A DNA stretch of 50,806 nt, from NCBI RefSeq assembly GCF_018343545.2, contig NZ_JAGYPE020000045.1, positions 1 through 50,806 of the forward strand, written 5' to 3'. Shown here piece after piece: positions 1 through 8,205 of the stretch (positions are counted from its first letter, which is position 1; each line of letters starts with the position of its first letter). A model generated the notes under the pieces. That model saw nothing but the letters and a program-made list of their open reading frames with translations, was not told the origin of the DNA and did no database searches. The DNA is from Neobacillus citreus. Lineage in GTDB: Bacteria; Bacillota; Bacilli; Bacillales; Cytobacillaceae. Position numbers and translations under genes: made by a program.

Positions 1-54
1 TCTTCCCGCTTATCGCCTTAACGCACTATCAAAAGAAATACCAATGATAAGAAT

Positions 55-81
55 CGACGGACTCCTTGAGCCGTCGTTTTA
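55..81 (+). terminator. Rho-independent terminator
   Basis: A 6-bp GC-rich stem (CGACGG at 55-60, CCGTCG at 71-76) is followed by TTTTATTTT. It probably ends a plus-strand gene lying to the left of the window. It abuts the stop codon of the minus-strand glycosylase gene. Confidence 0.6.
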
Positions 82-582
82 TTTTGCGACTAACCTGGCA
101 AGCTCCCGATAAATCTCCGCCATCTCATCGAACTTCATTCTGACCAATCCGCTTGTGTTCGGGGCAACAAAGTCTACCGTCCCCGGCACAATTGCCTCCT
201 CCTGTATCCCCCATGGCGCTGTTTTACGACCGCAGTATTCCAGATATACGCCTTTTCCAACATAACAAACAATTTGAGGCTTCAGTTTTTCAATCTTTTG
301 TTTTAAAATTTCCCTTCCTTCTTTGAATTCTTCCTTCGTGATTTCAGCAGCCGCTTTTGTCGGCCTTTCCACTATATTTGTAATCCCCATTCCTAATTCC
401 AGCAATAAATCACCTTCCGATGGGTCCAATTTTCTTGGTGTCAAGCCTGCTTCATGAAGGATCTTCCAAAAACGGTTGCTTGGCCCTGCAAAATGATGGC
501 CTGTTTCACTTGAGCGGACCCCGGGATTAAAGCCGACGAATAAAACAGCTAAATTCTCCTTTATTCGATCTCTAACTGGTTT
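79..582 (-). CDS. mug: G:T/U mismatch-specific DNA glycosylase (Mug/TDG family)
   Basis: Family role: removes uracil or thymine mispaired with guanine, starting base excision repair in the cytoplasm. Visible signs are the N-terminal GFNPGVRSSETGHHFAGPSNRFW region, which holds the Mug active-site loop GxNPG and the FAGPSNRFW motif, and the later GITNIVERPTKAA block. The chosen start (ATG ending at 582) has AAAGGGAT about 9 nt upstream and gives 167 residues, close to the E. coli Mug length. A start at 630 would add 16 residues but has a weak ribosome site. The gene is a single minus-strand unit, divergent from the next operon. Confidence 0.85.
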   Translation of the reverse strand, partial: KPVRDRIKENLAVLFVGFNPGVRSSETGHHFAGPSNRFWKILHEAGLTPRKLDPSEGDLLLELGMGITNIVERPTKAAAEITKEEFKEGREILKQKIEKLKPQIVCYVGKGVYLEYCGRKTAPWGIQEEAIVPGTVDFVAPNTSGLVRMKFDEMAEIYRELARLVAK

Positions 583-701
583 CATGATCATATCCCTTTC
601 ATATAAACTGAACTTTTTTAATTTTAGCATAGTCTTTTCAGTTTCCTTTCAGACAAGGGGGCTAAACTTCAGTTAATAAGATAAATGGAGGTGTCCGATG
701 G

Positions 702-1340
702 ATGATGAAACAGAAAAAATTATTTACCATACTTGCCAGCTTATTTGTGATTTTCTCAATTGGAACAACTGCTGTTATAGCGGATGATGACGATCACGAG
801 AAGCGTGAGTATTTTCAGTCTTACGATGAAGATGATGATGAGGACTATGAAATGGAAGATCATGATGACGACTTCGAGGGGTGGGAAAATCAAGTCCAAA
901 GTCCCATCCCGCAAGCCCAATCACAAGAATTTTGGAATATTTGGACACGGGAACCGCGAACTAATGCCAATAACGATTTACCAGTAGATACTCCGTCCGA
1001 AATGGCAGTCAACAATGGTAACCAAGAATCTCGCCTTTATGTCATTCCGCAGAATGGGCAGCTGCTTATTTCAGCAAAGGCATTTGCTGATGCTGTGGGA
1101 GCAGAAGCAGTTTTTTACCCTAAGAGTAGAATTTGTATCCTCACAAAGGGTAATAAGGAATTAATTGTTCGAGCAGGCTCGAATGCAATCTATGAAAATC
1201 AACTGAAAACTCCGATGCCGACAAAAGCTGTCTACATGGAAAATTCCGTGTTCCTACCAATCTCAGTAGCAGCAAACGGGCTGGGCTTTCGCGTCTCGTG
1301 GGATGAAACAAATTCAGCATTCACTTTAAAACCACTATAA
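702..1340 (+). CDS. Secreted acidic protein with copper-amine-oxidase-type stalk domain
   Basis: Residues 1-27 form a signal peptide ending near VIADDDD. Residues 28-60 are extremely acidic (runs of D and E). Residues 110-212 resemble the copper amine oxidase N-terminal-like (stalk) domain of Firmicutes: an ISAKAFADAVGAE-type block, an ILTKGNKEL strand and a final VFLPISVAANGLGF block. The GGAGGTG site at 688-694 fits ATG 702, with a second ATG at 705. It is the first gene of a probable four-gene operon with a small membrane protein, ApbE and a heme membrane protein. The stalk family usually sits outside the cell near the wall. The acidic stretch could bind cations, but that is inference. Confidence 0.7.
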   Translation: MMKQKKLFTILASLFVIFSIGTTAVIADDDDHEKREYFQSYDEDDDEDYEMEDHDDDFEGWENQVQSPIPQAQSQEFWNIWTREPRTNANNDLPVDTPSEMAVNNGNQESRLYVIPQNGQLLISAKAFADAVGAEAVFYPKSRICILTKGNKELIVRAGSNAIYENQLKTPMPTKAVYMENSVFLPISVAANGLGFRVSWDETNSAFTLKPL

Positions 1341-1356
1341 AGGAAAGGTGAGGAAA

Positions 1357-1605
1357 ATGGCAAAATCAACGAAATCAAAATGGCTGCTAGGCGTAACTGG
1401 AACCGCTCTTACAGCTTTTGTCATCACACAAATTGGGACAAATCCGGGAAATAAGGGGTCTATTGTGAATGACCTTTCTGTAACAAAATCAATGAGCAAG
1501 GAAGAAAGGGAATATGCCAAACTTGATTGGTCTAACTTTGTCATAAACGGAGAATCTGTCTCGGGAGGTGTAAGACAAAGTGACCGCCAAACCCGAAGAT
1601 CATGA
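1357..1605 (+). CDS. Small single-pass membrane protein in the ApbE operon
   Basis: 82 residues from ATG 1357, which has AAAGGTGAGG just upstream; an in-frame GTG at 1348 is a poorer choice. A lysine-rich start (AKSTKSK) is followed by a hydrophobic helix at about residues 8-25, then a polar tail with KEEREYAKLDW and a C-terminal VSGGVRQSDRQTRR stretch. I recognise no family. The 3' end overlaps the ApbE start by 26 bp and contains the ApbE ribosome site, so the two are probably translationally coupled. No canonical ApbE flavinylation motif of the DGxT/SAT type is visible. It could be a membrane adaptor or partner of the ApbE/heme pair. Confidence 0.6.
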   Translation: MAKSTKSKWLLGVTGTALTAFVITQIGTNPGNKGSIVNDLSVTKSMSKEEREYAKLDWSNFVINGESVSGGVRQSDRQTRRS

Positions 1606-2512
1606 TGATTTTGATTTTTTGGTCCTAGAGGCAATGAACACGTCATTTTATATTGCCGTCTCCAATACTCACATTTCAAATTGGAAGGAGATTATGACCG
1701 GATGGATTCGGTATGTTGAAAAGGAATGGTCTCGTTTTAATCCCAACAATGAACTTGGATTATTGAATAGGTTGGCGCCGGGAGAAACCGCTAAGGTCTC
1801 CCCTCCGCTCTTTGACGTACTCTATCAGGCAGAACAATATCGCGAGAAGACGAAAGGATACTTCTCACCCTATTTACTTGCCCAGATGCAATACCACGGC
1901 TATACAAACTCCTTTCCATTCCAGTCTAGTTTGAAAGTTGGGAACGAAGTGCCAGTCATTTGTACTGATGAACACACGCCATATGATTTCAACTTTGAGA
2001 CCTTTACGATAAAAAAACGCAGTGAAAATCAAATAGATTTAGGCGGTATAGGTAAAGGCTATGCCGTTGAAGCTGCAGCACGATGGCTAAAAAATATCGG
2101 TGGGGCCAAGTCAGGGATTGTTGACGGCGGCGGCGATATTACATGCTGGTCCGATGGAAAGAAGGAATGGAAAATCGGTGTAGCCCACCCTTTTGAAGAA
2201 AAGCAAGAAATGGCTAACATTTCATTAAAAAACGGAAGCATTGCTACCTCTAATATCGTCTATCGCAGTTGGGTACAGGAGAAGGGGATAAAACACCACC
2301 TATTAAACGGGAAAACAGGTCTGCCAGTTGAATCAGAAATCCTTCAAGCAACTGTCATTACAGAAAACTGCCAGGATGCAGAGGTAATGGCTAAGCTTTG
2401 CTTTATGGAAAAAGATAGCACATTAATGGAGGCATTAGCGGGGATTAACCCCCACTATTCAGTGCTTCTCGTTCATGAAGATGAAACAATTACTACCTTT
2501 AAAGGAAGGTGA
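1580..2512 (+). CDS. apbE: FAD:protein FMN transferase (ApbE family)
   Basis: ApbE enzymes transfer FMN from FAD to a Thr/Ser of a target protein. Key motifs visible in 310 residues: EAMNTSFYIAV near the start, WSRFNPNNELGLLN (about 50-63), the glycine-rich DLGGIGKGYA (153-162) and the metal/FAD site DGGGDI (182-187), followed by HHLLNGKTGLPV. The GTG start at 1580 has GGGAGGTG at 1563-1570. There is no signal peptide or lipobox Cys, unusual for Gram-positive ApbE proteins that act outside the cell, so this copy looks cytosolic. It lies between a small membrane protein and a bis-heme membrane protein. The modified target is not obvious in the window. Confidence 0.88.
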   Translation: MTAKPEDHDDFDFLVLEAMNTSFYIAVSNTHISNWKEIMTGWIRYVEKEWSRFNPNNELGLLNRLAPGETAKVSPPLFDVLYQAEQYREKTKGYFSPYLLAQMQYHGYTNSFPFQSSLKVGNEVPVICTDEHTPYDFNFETFTIKKRSENQIDLGGIGKGYAVEAAARWLKNIGGAKSGIVDGGGDITCWSDGKKEWKIGVAHPFEEKQEMANISLKNGSIATSNIVYRSWVQEKGIKHHLLNGKTGLPVESEILQATVITENCQDAEVMAKLCFMEKDSTLMEALAGINPHYSVLLVHEDETITTFKGR

Positions 2513-2516
2513 TAAC

Positions 2517-3083
2517 TTGATAAACCACTATATTTCGATTTGGACATTGATTCGCAGCTCTGGTTTTTTGGCCTATTTTTTCATGACCATTTCCCTTGCA
2601 ATCGGGTTGGTCAGTTCCTTTACGGTGATGAAGAAAAAGAAAGCCTATCTTCTTTCCCTGCATCAAATCAGCGGCTGGTATGGTTTGTTGACGATTATTT
2701 TTCATCTCATGTTAATTTGGCGCGATCAATATGTTCCGTATTCCATTCCAGAACTTTTTGTCCCTTTACTTGCAAACAATCAACCTATATATTCTGCTCT
2801 TGGCACATTATCATTTTATCTATTTTTCATTGTGATGATTTCTTCAGATTTTTTCATAAAAAAATTAGGGATAAAAAATTGGAAAAAACTCCATCTTGCA
2901 GTTTTTCCGGCATGGGTGCTAATGGTTCTGCACGGGCTATTGATTGGAACAGATTCAACAGAGCGGTGGGCATTGGTTTTATACGCCGGCAGTATTTCCC
3001 TCATTTTTGTTCTATCAATTCTAAAATATATCGAAACCATCATGCATGGGTCTGAGGCTAAGCAAGGCAAACTGAAAAATTAA
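2517..3083 (+). CDS. Ferric-reductase-like transmembrane heme protein
   Basis: 188 residues with about five hydrophobic helices (roughly 15-35, 50-68, 92-110, 126-145, 152-172). Two His pairs have heme-ligand spacing: His49/His63 in one helix (HQISGWYGLLTIIFH) and His126/His139 in another (HLAVFPAWVLMVLH). This is the layout of ferric reductase-like/MsrQ-type b-heme membrane domains, which move electrons across the membrane. The TTG start at 2517 is chosen because GGAAGGTGA lies just before it; a longer frame from 2475 has no such site. It begins 5 nt after the ApbE stop, is last in the operon, and is followed by a strong terminator. Confidence 0.78.
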   Translation: MINHYISIWTLIRSSGFLAYFFMTISLAIGLVSSFTVMKKKKAYLLSLHQISGWYGLLTIIFHLMLIWRDQYVPYSIPELFVPLLANNQPIYSALGTLSFYLFFIVMISSDFFIKKLGIKNWKKLHLAVFPAWVLMVLHGLLIGTDSTERWALVLYAGSISLIFVLSILKYIETIMHGSEAKQGKLKN

Positions 3084-3114
3084 AACGGCAGCCAATCCTG
3101 CCGTTTTAATTTTT
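3075..3114. terminator. Bidirectional rho-independent terminator
   Basis: A perfect 17-bp stem (arms 3075-3091 and 3098-3114, loop CCAATC) with A-rich and T-rich flanks. It ends the apbE operon on the plus strand and the kinase gene on the minus strand. Confidence 0.9.
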
Positions 3115-4329
3115 GTCTTTTATTGTGACCGTAAAAACACTGCCTTTACCCAGCATGCTTTGCACGGATATTTTTCCACCGTGGGCCTCCACAATCGACT
3201 TGGCAATTGATAGACCTAAACCGGAGCCTCCTTTTGCTCTTGAGGCATCTGTCCGGTAAAAACGGTCAAATATAAAAGGAAGATTTTCTTGCGCAATGCC
3301 GCACCCTGAATCTTCAACAGTAATAATTTTTTCAGAAGAGTTTAATCTTAATGTAAGCTTAACTTCTCCTTCATTTGTATACTTGAATGCATTATCTAAC
3401 AATATATAAACCAATTCCTGTATCCTTGTTTCATCGCAAACCAAAAAAATCTCAGGCTCAATTTTTTGTGCAAATATGATAGTGGCTGGTTTCTTCCGTA
3501 AGAACCGCTTGTATATGGATGTTAACAATTCAGATAAATTAACCTCTTTCATCTCCATAGTTAATTGTTTCTTATCACTTCTGGCCAATTGGAGTAAATC
3601 ATTGACTAGTCTATTCATTAATTGTGCTTCAGTTTGTAAATCCTGAAGGATTTCCTTTCCAAGTGGACTCATATTCTGACTCTCTTCGCGATTTAACAGG
3701 TCAATCGAACTGTAAAAAATACTTAATGGTGTCCTAAGTTCATGCGAGGCATCGGAAACAAATTTTTCCTGTTTGTGATAAGCTGTTTTAATAGGCTTCA
3801 TTGCTTGTCCCGCAAAATAATAACCTAAATAGGCAAAAATCAAACTAAAAAATACCGTTAAAGTTATCAACGTCCAGGTGATTTTTTGAATCAAGTGTTT
3901 TTCTGCTGTAATATTCATTCCTAGGACGGCAAAGCCACTAGACTCAAGCGGCAGGATCATCACAAGTAAATGTTTTTCTCCCCACTGTATCCTCTCCGTC
4001 TTGGCAGCACTTGTAATCGGTACATTTTCCACCCATCGGTAAAATCCCTGAACGTTTTCCTCACCATACACAAACTCTTTCTGTTGATTAAATATATAAT
4101 AAAATATCGACTTGTTCGGATCATACTCAATTCCATGGTGTTCCCTCTCATAAAGGTCCTCGAGGAAATCAGACTTTTCTTTAACAAAATACCCGATTAG
4201 CTGTTCCTCTTCCTTTGCACTGATTTCATGCGAAATAAGGAAGTACAGGATTCCGATAAACAAAACAAGCAAACTGACCAGCGATAAGGTATAAACAACT
4301 GTTAAACGTCTTTTCACTTGATTAAACAT
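3106..4329 (-). CDS. Sensor histidine kinase
   Basis: A two-TM kinase of 407 residues: TM1 about 9-33, an extracellular sensor of about 115 residues, TM2 about 150-174. The phospho-acceptor box [12 protein letters not shown] has His196. The catalytic domain shows an N box ([13 protein letters not shown]), a G1 box (VEDSGCGI) and a G2 box ([11 protein letters not shown]). No clear full HAMP domain is seen. It overlaps the response regulator gene by 8 bp, so the two form one unit. The ligand is unknown. It converges on the ApbE/heme operon, so control of that operon is a reasonable but untested guess. Confidence 0.9.
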   Translation of the reverse strand: MFNQVKRRLTVVYTLSLVSLLVLFIGILYFLISHEISAKEEEQLIGYFVKEKSDFLEDLYEREHHGIEYDPNKSIFYYIFNQQKEFVYGEENVQGFYRWVENVPITSAAKTERIQWGEKHLLVMILPLESSGFAVLGMNITAEKHLIQKITWTLITLTVFFSLIFAYLGYYFAGQAMKPIKTAYHKQEKFVSDASHELRTPLSIFYSSIDLLNREESQNMSPLGKEILQDLQTEAQLMNRLVNDLLQLARSDKKQLTMEMKEVNLSELLTSIYKRFLRKKPATIIFAQKIEPEIFLVCDETRIQELVYILLDNAFKYTNEGEVKLTLRLNSSEKIITVEDSGCGIAQENLPFIFDRFYRTDASRAKGGSGLGLSIAKSIVEAHGGKISVQSMLGKGSVFTVTIKDKN

Positions 4330-4999
4330 TAGAATTTCTCACTTTATAGCCAATTCCACGGACATTTTGAATCAAAGAAGGCTTATCAGGGACATCAACC
4401 TTTTTGCGCACCAATTTCACTAAAGCATCAAGCGCATTATCCGAAACTTCTGAATCATAGCCCCAAAGCTTTTCGAACAGAATTTCTCTTGTCAAAACTT
4501 GATTTGCGTTTCGCATTAACAATTCCAATAGTTGATATTCCTTTTTCGTTAAATCGATTATATACCCATTTCTTTTACATTCATGGGTATTCAGATTCAA
4601 GGAGAAATCTTTGATCGTGATTAATTCTTCAACAGGTTTCTCCTTCCGGCGGCAAATTGCCCGAATCCGTGCGGAAAGCTCATTAAACTCAAATGGTTTT
4701 ACAATGTAATCGTCCGCGCCTGAATCTAAACCTGTGATGATGTCTTCATTGGCATCTTTAGCCGTAACAAATAAAATGCCACTTTGGATCTCCTTCTCGC
4801 GCAGCCGTTTGCAGACTGAAAGCCCACTTTCCCCGGGCAGCATCCAGTCCAGAATAATAACATCATAGTTATAGATGCGGGCATTGTCATATGCCTCTTT
4901 GCCACTGGTCACCCAATCGACAAGATGAAATTCTTTTTTTAACAAGTGTGTCATTATTTTCCCTAGCCGGACATCATCTTCAGCCAGTAAAATATTCAC
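4322..4999 (-). CDS. OmpR-family response regulator
   Basis: 225 residues with an N-terminal receiver ([11 protein letters not shown] acidic pocket; phospho-Asp in [12 protein letters not shown], residue 51 from this start; conserved Lys in DYIVKPFEF) and a C-terminal winged helix ([15 protein letters not shown], then [14 protein letters not shown] end). The GTG start ending at 4999 has GGAG 8 nt upstream; a GTG 9 nt earlier is also possible. It is the partner of the overlapping kinase gene and probably the first gene of the pair's transcript. Confidence 0.9.
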   Translation of the reverse strand: MNILLAEDDVRLGKIMTHLLKKEFHLVDWVTSGKEAYDNARIYNYDVIILDWMLPGESGLSVCKRLREKEIQSGILFVTAKDANEDIITGLDSGADDYIVKPFEFNELSARIRAICRRKEKPVEELITIKDFSLNLNTHECKRNGYIIDLTKKEYQLLELLMRNANQVLTREILFEKLWGYDSEVSDNALDALVKLVRKKVDVPDKPSLIQNVRGIGYKVRNSNV

Positions 5000-5097
5000 C
5001 TTAAACACTCCATTTCAAGAAATTTCCTTTTAGTATTATCATAGCAATCAATTCTGAAAAAGGAGTGAATAAACGGTGAATATGTTCTCTTTGCTTA

Positions 5098-5682
5098 TTA
5101 ATTTTTTGAAATTTCTATCCTGCCAATCGAGGTAATAATGCTGATCAACAATCCGATAATCGTAACTATGACTAATGAATACAAGAATTTTGGATCTTTT
5201 AGCAGCAGCAGACCTAAAATTATGATCATTCCATCGATGGTTAAGGCAACCAACCCCACATTCACTTTGGACCATTTGGAAATAATCAGTGCTAGCAAGT
5301 CGATTCCGCCGGGACTGATATGATTTCTTAACATCACGCCAACACCGATCCCGATTATAATGGCACCAATTATGATACTGCTTAAGATAGGCATATGAAA
5401 AACACCGCCGAGCGGCAGCCAAAATTGAATCATTACCCCTGAAACAATAGCACCTATTAAGCCATCTATAAAAAGATTTGGTTCATATTTAATCGCAAAC
5501 AAGTAAACCGGGATATTCAATAGAATAAATATAATTCCCGGGTTTAAGTCCCAAAGATAATTGGCCAACAGACTAATCCCAAAAAATCCGCCATTTATTA
5601 GGTGAAAGGGGAGGATAAACCCGTTAATGCCAATTCCAATCATCGACGTTCCAAAGCCAATTATGACCCATTTTTTCAGCAT
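5098..5682 (-). CDS. Short YitT-family membrane protein without the DUF2179 tail
   Basis: 194 residues, five or six hydrophobic helices, with YitT-type signatures: GIGINGFILPFHLINGGFFGIS near the start and the GIGVGVMLRNHISPGGIDLLA block in the middle. The C-terminal cytoplasmic DUF2179 domain present in the two other YitT copies here (22.8 and 28.8 kb) is absent, and the protein ends soon after the last helix. The function of YitT proteins is unknown. A good AAGGGAT site precedes ATG 5682. It is a single gene on the minus strand. Confidence 0.75.
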   Translation of the reverse strand: MLKKWVIIGFGTSMIGIGINGFILPFHLINGGFFGISLLANYLWDLNPGIIFILLNIPVYLFAIKYEPNLFIDGLIGAIVSGVMIQFWLPLGGVFHMPILSSIIIGAIIIGIGVGVMLRNHISPGGIDLLALIISKWSKVNVGLVALTIDGMIIILGLLLLKDPKFLYSLVIVTIIGLLISIITSIGRIEISKN

Positions 5683-5761
5683 CTCGTCATCCCTTGTCCA
5701 AGTTCTTTATTACCACTTATATGTAATAAAAATGGACTTCATTCATAGGGATTCCGTATAC

Positions 5762-5797
5762 AAAAAAACAAGAGCCGCTATTCCTAATGGCTCTTAC
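5762..5797 (-). terminator. Terminator of cwlJ
   Basis: A 7-bp stem (AAGAGCC 5770-5776, GGCTCTT 5789-5795) followed, on the minus strand, by GTTTTTTTG. Confidence 0.75.
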
Positions 5798-5799
5798 AT

Positions 5800-6228
5800 T
5801 TAAAACGTTGTATATACACTTTCACATTCTTCCGCGGATGGCTGATAAAAACAATGGGCCTTATATCTTGAAACAAACGGCTGATCATACCATGTTGGCG
5901 GGCAATTACCTTGCGGCTTGAAATACCAAAGTGAAAATTTTGCCGGCCAAAATCTTTCTCCGTTTACCACCTTTCGGGCAAGTCTTCTTTCAGACTCCCT
6001 TGGGGATTGATAAAAATAGCCATGGGTTGTTGCTTCAAATGCGTGAGGCTGATAAATCATTTGCTGAATAGTTCGAATCCCTTTAAAATCTGAGCAATTG
6101 GCGCGAATCCGATTTATGCCCACATTTCCAATTAGGAGCATTCCCATCTCCCCTTCTGCTTCACCTTCTGCTCTTAGTAATCGTGCCAATAAATCGATGT
6201 CTGATTTCCTGGCTTTTACAACTGCCAT
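5800..6228 (-). CDS. cwlJ: Spore cortex-lytic hydrolase CwlJ
   Basis: 142 residues matching the SleB/CwlJ hydrolase-2 domain: LLARLLRAEGEAEGEMGMLLIGNV at the start holds the catalytic Glu, then NRIRANC, an IRTIQQMIY block and the WPAKFSLWYFKPQGNCPPTW segment. CwlJ breaks down cortex peptidoglycan during germination and acts in the spore coat/cortex; in B. subtilis it needs GerQ. There is no signal peptide, as in CwlJ (SleB has one). The site GGAGGTGG precedes ATG 6228. No gerQ is adjacent. Confidence 0.88.
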   Translation of the reverse strand: MAVVKARKSDIDLLARLLRAEGEAEGEMGMLLIGNVGINRIRANCSDFKGIRTIQQMIYQPHAFEATTHGYFYQSPRESERRLARKVVNGERFWPAKFSLWYFKPQGNCPPTWYDQPFVSRYKAHCFYQPSAEECESVYTTF

Positions 6229-6307
6229 AACGCCACCTCCAAAGTTGCTGCCCTATATCATATTCCTATAGGCATGGGTGTTGACAGCTGCAACAATTGA
6301 AAGCTTT

Positions 6308-6724
6308 TTAATGGAGATACTTTTTACCAGAACTAACTCTTCGCCGATAAACAAACTTCCTTAAATCCCTTTCTTTAAGGTTTCCATCATATAACAAAAA
6401 CAGCAGTGATTGAAACTCTGGATACCGTTTCATGACAAAAAGAGCGAACTCCTTCCGTTCGCCCTTTAATTTTGCTAAAAACTCTTGGTCCTGTTTAATT
6501 TCATTCAGCTGAATTTCAAAATAAGCTTTGGTATCCTCCCACTTTTCGATCCTTTTCTCCAAAATGTCACGGGCATATACAGGTAATTTTTCAATCACAA
6601 GGTCAATATAGCCTTCAGACCACATTAGCATTTTATCCTTCTCAGGGAGTTCAAAAAGCATAGTCAGCAGCTCAATATCATCCACAAAATCGCTTGTTGC
6701 ATATTTTCCAATTCGGTTCACCAT
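6308..6724 (-). CDS. Hypothetical helical protein
   Basis: 138 residues, charged and mostly helical, with no signal peptide or membrane segment. The middle (about 57-95) looks like a coiled coil rich in E and K. The C-terminal part RKEFALFVMKRYPEFQSLLF-x-LYDG faintly recalls the end of some RNA-ligase-family proteins, but no catalytic KxDG motif is present, so I assign no function. GAGGTGAT precedes ATG 6724. It lies between htrB and cwlJ on the same strand and may be a single-gene unit. Confidence 0.5.
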   Translation of the reverse strand: MVNRIGKYATSDFVDDIELLTMLFELPEKDKMLMWSEGYIDLVIEKLPVYARDILEKRIEKWEDTKAYFEIQLNEIKQDQEFLAKLKGERKEFALFVMKRYPEFQSLLFLLYDGNLKERDLRKFVYRRRVSSGKKYLH

Positions 6725-6766
6725 ATCACCTCAAATTTGAAGTTAATGGTTTTATCTTTTCTAAAT

Positions 6767-8065
6767 CTATTCGCTATTATTATTCGTCAACTTGGCAGTT
6801 AACGTTTTTTGTTTTCCATCACGATATATTTCAAATTTAATCTCATCGCCAACTTTAACCTTAGAGTATAGATATTTTCTTAAATCCGATGAATTAGCAA
6901 TTGCTGTTCCGTTCATAGAAACAATCACATCCTTTGGCTCGAAGCCTGCTTTGGCGGCGGCGGAATTCGGGTCAATATTCATGACCAAAACCCCTTTGGT
7001 GATATTTTCAGGAAGGCTTTGCCAATACATTTGCGAAACTTGATTTAAGTCTGCCAGTCCAACCCCTAAATAGGGACGCACAATTTTTCCGTTTTGGATT
7101 AGTTGATTAACGATTGGAATAACATCATTGCTTGGGATGGCAAATCCCAGACCTTCCACACCATTTTCGGAAATTTTCATGCTATTAATGCCAACGACAA
7201 GCCCCTGAGAATTGATTAGCGCTCCTCCGCTGTTTCCTGGATTAATCGCTGCATCTGTCTGGATGACATTGGTTTCCCAGTTCCCTGCTGATGTCGAAAC
7301 TGGAATGCTTCTATTCGTGGCACTGACAATTCCCTGGGTTACTGTCCTAGAAAGCTCTAGCCCCAATGGATTTCCGATTGCGTAAACCTGATCGCCGGGA
7401 CGAAGGGTTGATGAATCGCCAAATTGAACTGTTGTCGAAACATTTTTAGCATCAATTTTTAAAACTGCAAGGTCAGTCAAGGCATCTGTGCCGACAACTT
7501 CTGCTGTCGTTTTTTCACCATTGTATATGGAAACCTCCAGCTTCGAAGCACCCTCTACTACATGGTTATTGGTAACGATGTAGGCAAAATCACCCTTTTT
7601 TTGAAAAAGAACTCCAGAGCCCGATCCAGATTCTACACTTTGGGATGAATTTGAACTACGGAAAAAAGGATCATTTTGCTGCTGGTAATTGACAATACCG
7701 ACAATCGCCTTTGAAACCTGCTCCACTGTATCAGCAATAGAAGCAGAATCTGAAGTGGACTTTGTTGATACCGGTCTAACCGTTGAAGCCGTACTCTTGG
7801 CTGCCTGTGAACTGCTTGTGTCTTGATTTGCCGCTGCAGGATAATAGTTCTGGAAATAATCAGTATGCGGCAGGACTGCTAATGTCAATGCAGATCCGAC
7901 CACTCCTGCCGCTACCGTCGAAACAAATCCTTTTACAAACCCTTTTTTGGGTTTACTTTTAACAGGAGGATCGGTCCTCATCTGCTCTGTTCCGGGCTGG
8001 ATTCTTGTCACTTCATACGAATCGTTTTGAGTTTGATTGATTTCATTCGGATCTCTGAATTCCAT
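6767..8065 (-). CDS. htrB: HtrA-type membrane-anchored serine protease (HtrB/YvtA-like)
   Basis: 432 residues: cytoplasmic tail 1-43, one TM helix about 44-66, a low-complexity Ser/Thr linker, a trypsin-like domain with the complete triad (His168 in TNNHVVEG, Asp198 in LTDLAVLKI, Ser279 in NPGNSGGAL), and a C-terminal PDZ domain (about 325-425). It degrades or refolds misfolded exported proteins outside the membrane. The start at 8065 has AAGGAGAAG upstream. The neighbouring cssS/cssR genes encode the secretion-stress system known to control htrA/htrB in B. subtilis, so induction by CssR is likely. A terminator between cssS and htrB suggests htrB has its own promoter. Confidence 0.92.
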   Translation of the reverse strand: MEFRDPNEINQTQNDSYEVTRIQPGTEQMRTDPPVKSKPKKGFVKGFVSTVAAGVVGSALTLAVLPHTDYFQNYYPAAANQDTSSSQAAKSTASTVRPVSTKSTSDSASIADTVEQVSKAIVGIVNYQQQNDPFFRSSNSSQSVESGSGSGVLFQKKGDFAYIVTNNHVVEGASKLEVSIYNGEKTTAEVVGTDALTDLAVLKIDAKNVSTTVQFGDSSTLRPGDQVYAIGNPLGLELSRTVTQGIVSATNRSIPVSTSAGNWETNVIQTDAAINPGNSGGALINSQGLVVGINSMKISENGVEGLGFAIPSNDVIPIVNQLIQNGKIVRPYLGVGLADLNQVSQMYWQSLPENITKGVLVMNIDPNSAAAKAGFEPKDVIVSMNGTAIANSSDLRKYLYSKVKVGDEIKFEIYRDGKQKTLTAKLTNNNSE

Positions 8066-8171
8066 CCTAATCTTCTCCTTTAAGTATGTTAACTTCTTAT
8101 CTTGTCTTTACTATACCTGACAAATTTTAAGAAATTATTAACAAACTTTAACGGCTTTTAGAAATTATTAT

Positions 8172-8202
8172 GAAAAAAGCCGCGGGAGCAATTTTCCCGC
8201 GA
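8172..8202 (-). terminator. Terminator of cssRS
   Basis: A 7-bp stem CGCGGGA (8181-8187) / TCCCGCG (8195-8201) followed on the minus strand by GGCTTTTTTC. Confidence 0.85.
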
Positions 8203-8205
8203 CGT

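Noticed and set aside
2540..3055. 171-residue frame overlapping the heme protein in another frame
   Set aside because: It has no ribosome site and an atypical composition; the other frame shows conserved His pairs.
6308..6724. RNA-ligase-type protein
   Set aside because: Only the C-terminal helix pattern is similar; no KxDG nucleotidyl-transfer motif exists, so it stays hypothetical.
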